9,079 nucleotides of DNA, from assembly GCA_946611025.1 (NCBI GenBank), contig CAMOCR010000026.1:1-9079 (forward strand), given 5' to 3'. The notes beneath the pieces were generated by a model, which saw only the letters and a list, made by a program, of their open reading frames with translations, was not told the DNA's origin and did not search any database. The DNA is from an uncultured Alphaproteobacteria bacterium. Lineage in GTDB: Bacteria; Pseudomonadota; Alphaproteobacteria; Rs-D84. The translations under genes and the position numbers were made by a program. Of the stretch, positions 7,285-9,079 are shown piece after piece. How positions within the stretch are numbered: position 1 is the stretch's first letter; each line of letters begins with the position of its first letter.

Positions 7285-8001
7285 ATGAGTGGGCACAGTA
7301 AATGGCATAATATTCAGCACAAAAAGGGGCTGGTTGATGCGGCGCGGTCTGGTTTATTCACAAAACTGGCGCGTGAAATAACAATGTCGGCAAAGTTGGG
7401 CGACCCAAATCCGGATAATAATCCGCGGTTGCGCCTGGCGATTTTACAGGCACGTAAAAACTCTATGCCGAACGATAATATCAAACGCGCAATTGACAAG
7501 GCATCTGGCGCGAACACCGAAAACTATGTTGCGGTGCGGTACGAAGGATATGGCCCCGGCGCCGTTCCTGTTATTGTAGAGGCATTGACCGACAATCCAC
7601 GCCGTACTGTTCCCGAAGTGCGCAATATCTTTGCCAAGAACGGTGGCAACATGGGCGAAGAGGGTTCTGTTGTGTTTATGTTCACACGCGCAGGGCAAAT
7701 TATGTATCCGGCAAGTGTCGGCAAAACCGAAGACGAAATGATGGAAATCGTTATGGATGCAGGTGCAGATAATTTGGAAACCAGTGAAGAAGGTTTCATT
7801 ATCACAACAAAACCAGACGATTTTATGACCGTGCAAAAGGCGTTGGCAGATGCGCTGGGTGAACCAGAAAACGCGGAACTGACATGGATTCCAAATATGC
7901 CAATGGACTTGGATGATGAGGCATATGCCAAGGTGGAAAAATTGGTCGATGCGTTAAACGACAACGATGATGTCCAAAAGGTTTTCACCGCCGCGAATTA
8001 A
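7285..8001 (+). CDS. yebC: YebC/PmpR family (TACO1-like) translation or transcription factor
   Basis: The 238-residue protein is a full-length member of the YebC family. It begins MSGHSKWHNIQHKKGLVDAA, the diagnostic family start (GHSKW at 3-7), followed by LFTKLAREI (24-32), NPRLRLAI (46-53) and YEGYGPGAVPVIVEALTDN (86-104). It ends in the acidic stretch NDNDDVQKVF (225-234). Members have been described as DNA-binding regulators, for example PmpR, and more recently as ribosome-associated factors that help translate difficult motifs; the sequence does not decide between them. ATG at 7285 has AAAAGG at 7273-7278 with six bases of spacing. yebC commonly precedes ruvC on the same strand, but here it runs opposite to both ruvC and ruvA. 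It is followed directly by a strong terminator. Confidence 0.96.
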   Translation: MSGHSKWHNIQHKKGLVDAARSGLFTKLAREITMSAKLGDPNPDNNPRLRLAILQARKNSMPNDNIKRAIDKASGANTENYVAVRYEGYGPGAVPVIVEALTDNPRRTVPEVRNIFAKNGGNMGEEGSVVFMFTRAGQIMYPASVGKTEDEMMEIVMDAGADNLETSEEGFIITTKPDDFMTVQKALADALGEPENAELTWIPNMPMDLDDEAYAKVEKLVDALNDNDDVQKVFTAAN

Positions 8002-8002
8002 A

Positions 8003-8026
8003 AAAAACGCCCCGCGGGGCGTTTTT
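8003..8026. terminator. Intrinsic terminator after yebC (perfect palindrome)
   Basis: AAAAACGCCCCG (8003-8014) is followed at once by its exact reverse complement CGGGGCGTTTTT (8015-8026). The seven GC-rich pairs and the T run make a classical Rho-independent terminator one base after the yebC stop. As a perfect palindrome it could work in both directions. The next start codon is only 12 bases downstream. Confidence 0.92.
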
Positions 8027-8038
8027 AATTTAGGACAA

Positions 8039-8740
8039 ATGTTGGACGATATTACAAAATTTGAACAGCCATATTTTGCAACGCCGCAATATTTATCGAA
8101 CAGGGCAGCGGGCGTTGCCGCAGAATTGCGCGTTCCGCAATTATGTATTGTTGGTGGTGCGGTGCGTGATTGTGTGCTGGCGCAGATAACGGGGCATGTT
8201 GCGGTGCCCAAGGATTTAGATATTATTTTGCCAATGCCGCCGGAATTATATAAAAACCCGAACATAGTTGCGGCAAGAAAAAATTCGCTGGGGGGATATA
8301 AAATAAAAACAAAAAACTTTGGTGTGGTTGATGTGTTCCAACAATATACCGAAACGCCAGAATATATAATAACAGATTTTTTTGATTTTAATTGCAACAG
8401 TTTGTTTTATCGTATGCGCGACAATGCAATTATAACATCTGTATTTTTTCATGAATTCTTGGAATCAAAAACAATTCGGCCGCAACGTGTGCTGTATACA
8501 CAAAATGCGGTGATTGGGCAATATGGAATTCCACAAACTGTTATGCGCGCATTAAAGTTTCAGATAAAGTTTGCGGAAAACTTTGACATTAAAACAAAGT
8601 TAAGTTCTGATATTTTGTATATGATTTATAATATGACCCAAACAGATGAACAGGCGATGATGGAATATATGTCAACGCATGTATCTGATGACAGTGTGCA
8701 AAAAATGATATTAAAAAATTATCAAAACATCAGGAAATAA
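8039..8740 (+). CDS. Class II nucleotidyltransferase head-like protein (poly(A) polymerase / CCA-adding superfamily), function unknown
   Basis: The 233-residue protein carries the class II polymerase-beta-type nucleotidyltransferase signature: CIVGGAVRD (36-44) followed by KDLDIIL (58-64), giving GG, RD and the D59/D61 acid pair. VVDVF (96-100) supplies a possible third acid, D98. FDFNCNSLFYR (115-125) resembles the DFTINALAYD motif of CCA-adding enzymes, and PQTVMRALKFQIKFAENFDI resembles their RILRALRFA neck helix. There is no room for the usual body and tail RNA-binding domains, so the substrate cannot be inferred. ATG at 8039 is preceded by AGGA (8032-8035) with only three bases of spacing. 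An in-frame ATG at 7967 would read through the yebC terminator and has no ribosome binding site. By hand count GC is about 34 percent over 8281-8700, lower than in yebC. The 3' end overlaps ruvC by 11 bases. Confidence 0.72.
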   Translation: MLDDITKFEQPYFATPQYLSNRAAGVAAELRVPQLCIVGGAVRDCVLAQITGHVAVPKDLDIILPMPPELYKNPNIVAARKNSLGGYKIKTKNFGVVDVFQQYTETPEYIITDFFDFNCNSLFYRMRDNAIITSVFFHEFLESKTIRPQRVLYTQNAVIGQYGIPQTVMRALKFQIKFAENFDIKTKLSSDILYMIYNMTQTDEQAMMEYMSTHVSDDSVQKMILKNYQNIRK

Positions 8741-9079
8741 GCCGTTGCAACGCCGACATGTTGCTGTGCGCCAATGCGATTGCGATTGCGTCTGCCTCGT
8801 CCGGGGTTTTGGGATGCGCCGCGGGCAACAATATTTTCACCATTTTATCAATTGCACTTTTGTCTGCATGACCCGCACCGGTAAGTGCCTTTTTAATCTT
8901 GTTCGGTTCGTATTCATAAACCGGAATATCGCGCGTTGAAATCGCAACAATTGCCGCTGCGCGTGCATGTCCCAGAATAAGTGTTGTTTTTGGGTTCATG
9001 TTTACGAATGTGATTTCAATACTGCATTCGTCTGGGTTAAATGTGTCAACCAGTTTTGTGACTTCACGAAAAATAATTG
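8730..9079 (-). CDS. ruvC: Crossover junction endodeoxyribonuclease RuvC (partial, N-terminus beyond right edge)
   Basis: RuvC is the dimeric, metal-dependent nuclease that cuts Holliday junctions processed by RuvAB. The last 115 residues are visible; with a family length of about 170, roughly 55 are missing, including the first catalytic Asp. Landmarks: IEITFVNMN (visible residues 20-28), where E21 matches E66 of the E. coli enzyme; LILGHARAAAIVA; VYEYEPNKIKKALTGAG; ADKSAIDKMV; and the terminal TPDEADAIAIALAH, where D93 and D96 match D138 and D141. The active site is therefore intact as far as visible. The frame is continuous through 8999, where an internal ATG occurs, to the window edge. 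The stop codon lies inside the end of the convergent nucleotidyltransferase gene. ruvC points toward ruvA but is separated from it by two opposite-strand genes. Confidence 0.95.
   Translation of the reverse strand, partial: IIFREVTKLVDTFNPDECSIEITFVNMNPKTTLILGHARAAAIVAISTRDIPVYEYEPNKIKKALTGAGHADKSAIDKMVKILLPAAHPKTPDEADAIAIALAHSNMSALQRLIS

Noticed and set aside
7967..8038. An upstream in-frame ATG that would extend the nucleotidyltransferase protein by 24 residues
   Set aside because: The extension overlaps the end of yebC, translates the terminator hairpin, has no ribosome binding site, and is not needed by the conserved domain.
8797..8999. A separate short gene starting at ATG 8999 on the minus strand
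   Set aside because: The frame continues upstream to the window edge and matches RuvC on both sides of this ATG, including the catalytic Glu, so it is an internal methionine of ruvC.

Overview
This window is a dense block of housekeeping genes from what looks like an uncultured alphaproteobacterium of moderate GC content. The assignment rests on the AddB type (alphaproteobacterial AddB form with an LPSRRA-like N-terminus and a C-terminal RecB-family nuclease) and on an LppC-family lipoprotein divergent from rsmI. A host-associated lineage is possible, but species or order cannot be fixed from this sequence. Nothing phage-, plasmid- or CRISPR-like is visible, and no stretch of more than about 60 bases lacks a gene.

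Layout from left to right. Bases 1-3665 (minus strand) hold a tightly overlapped operon rsmI > engB > addB, in which the last gene runs off the left edge and starts with TTG. Bases 3666-3701 are a short divergent promoter region. Bases 3702-5276 (plus) encode an LppC/LpoA-like lipoprotein. Bases 5275-5335 are a bidirectional intrinsic terminator with an unusually long, itself foldable loop. Bases 5341-7234 (minus) hold ruvA > mnmE, one base apart, under a good sigma70-like promoter. Bases 7285-8001 (plus) encode a YebC/PmpR protein followed by a strong palindromic terminator. Bases 8039-8740 (plus) encode a small, AT-richer protein that I read as a stripped-down class II (poly(A) polymerase / CCA-adding type) nucleotidyltransferase head. 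Bases 8730-9079 (minus) hold the 3' part of ruvC, which overlaps the nucleotidyltransferase gene tail to tail.

The functions are DNA break and junction repair (AddB, RuvA, RuvC), ribosome biogenesis and rRNA modification (EngB, RsmI), tRNA wobble-uridine modification (MnmE), cell-wall synthesis (LppC) and YebC, a family of translation or transcription factors. The common yebC-ruvC-ruvA-ruvB order is rearranged: yebC plus the nucleotidyltransferase gene lie in opposite orientation between ruvC and ruvA, and mnmE follows ruvA instead of ruvB.

I do not see a new multi-gene system. The most interesting items are the orphan nucleotidyltransferase-like gene, the inverted yebC segment inside the ruv cluster, a heptamer tandem repeat inside the mnmE GTPase domain, and the structured loop in the shared terminator.
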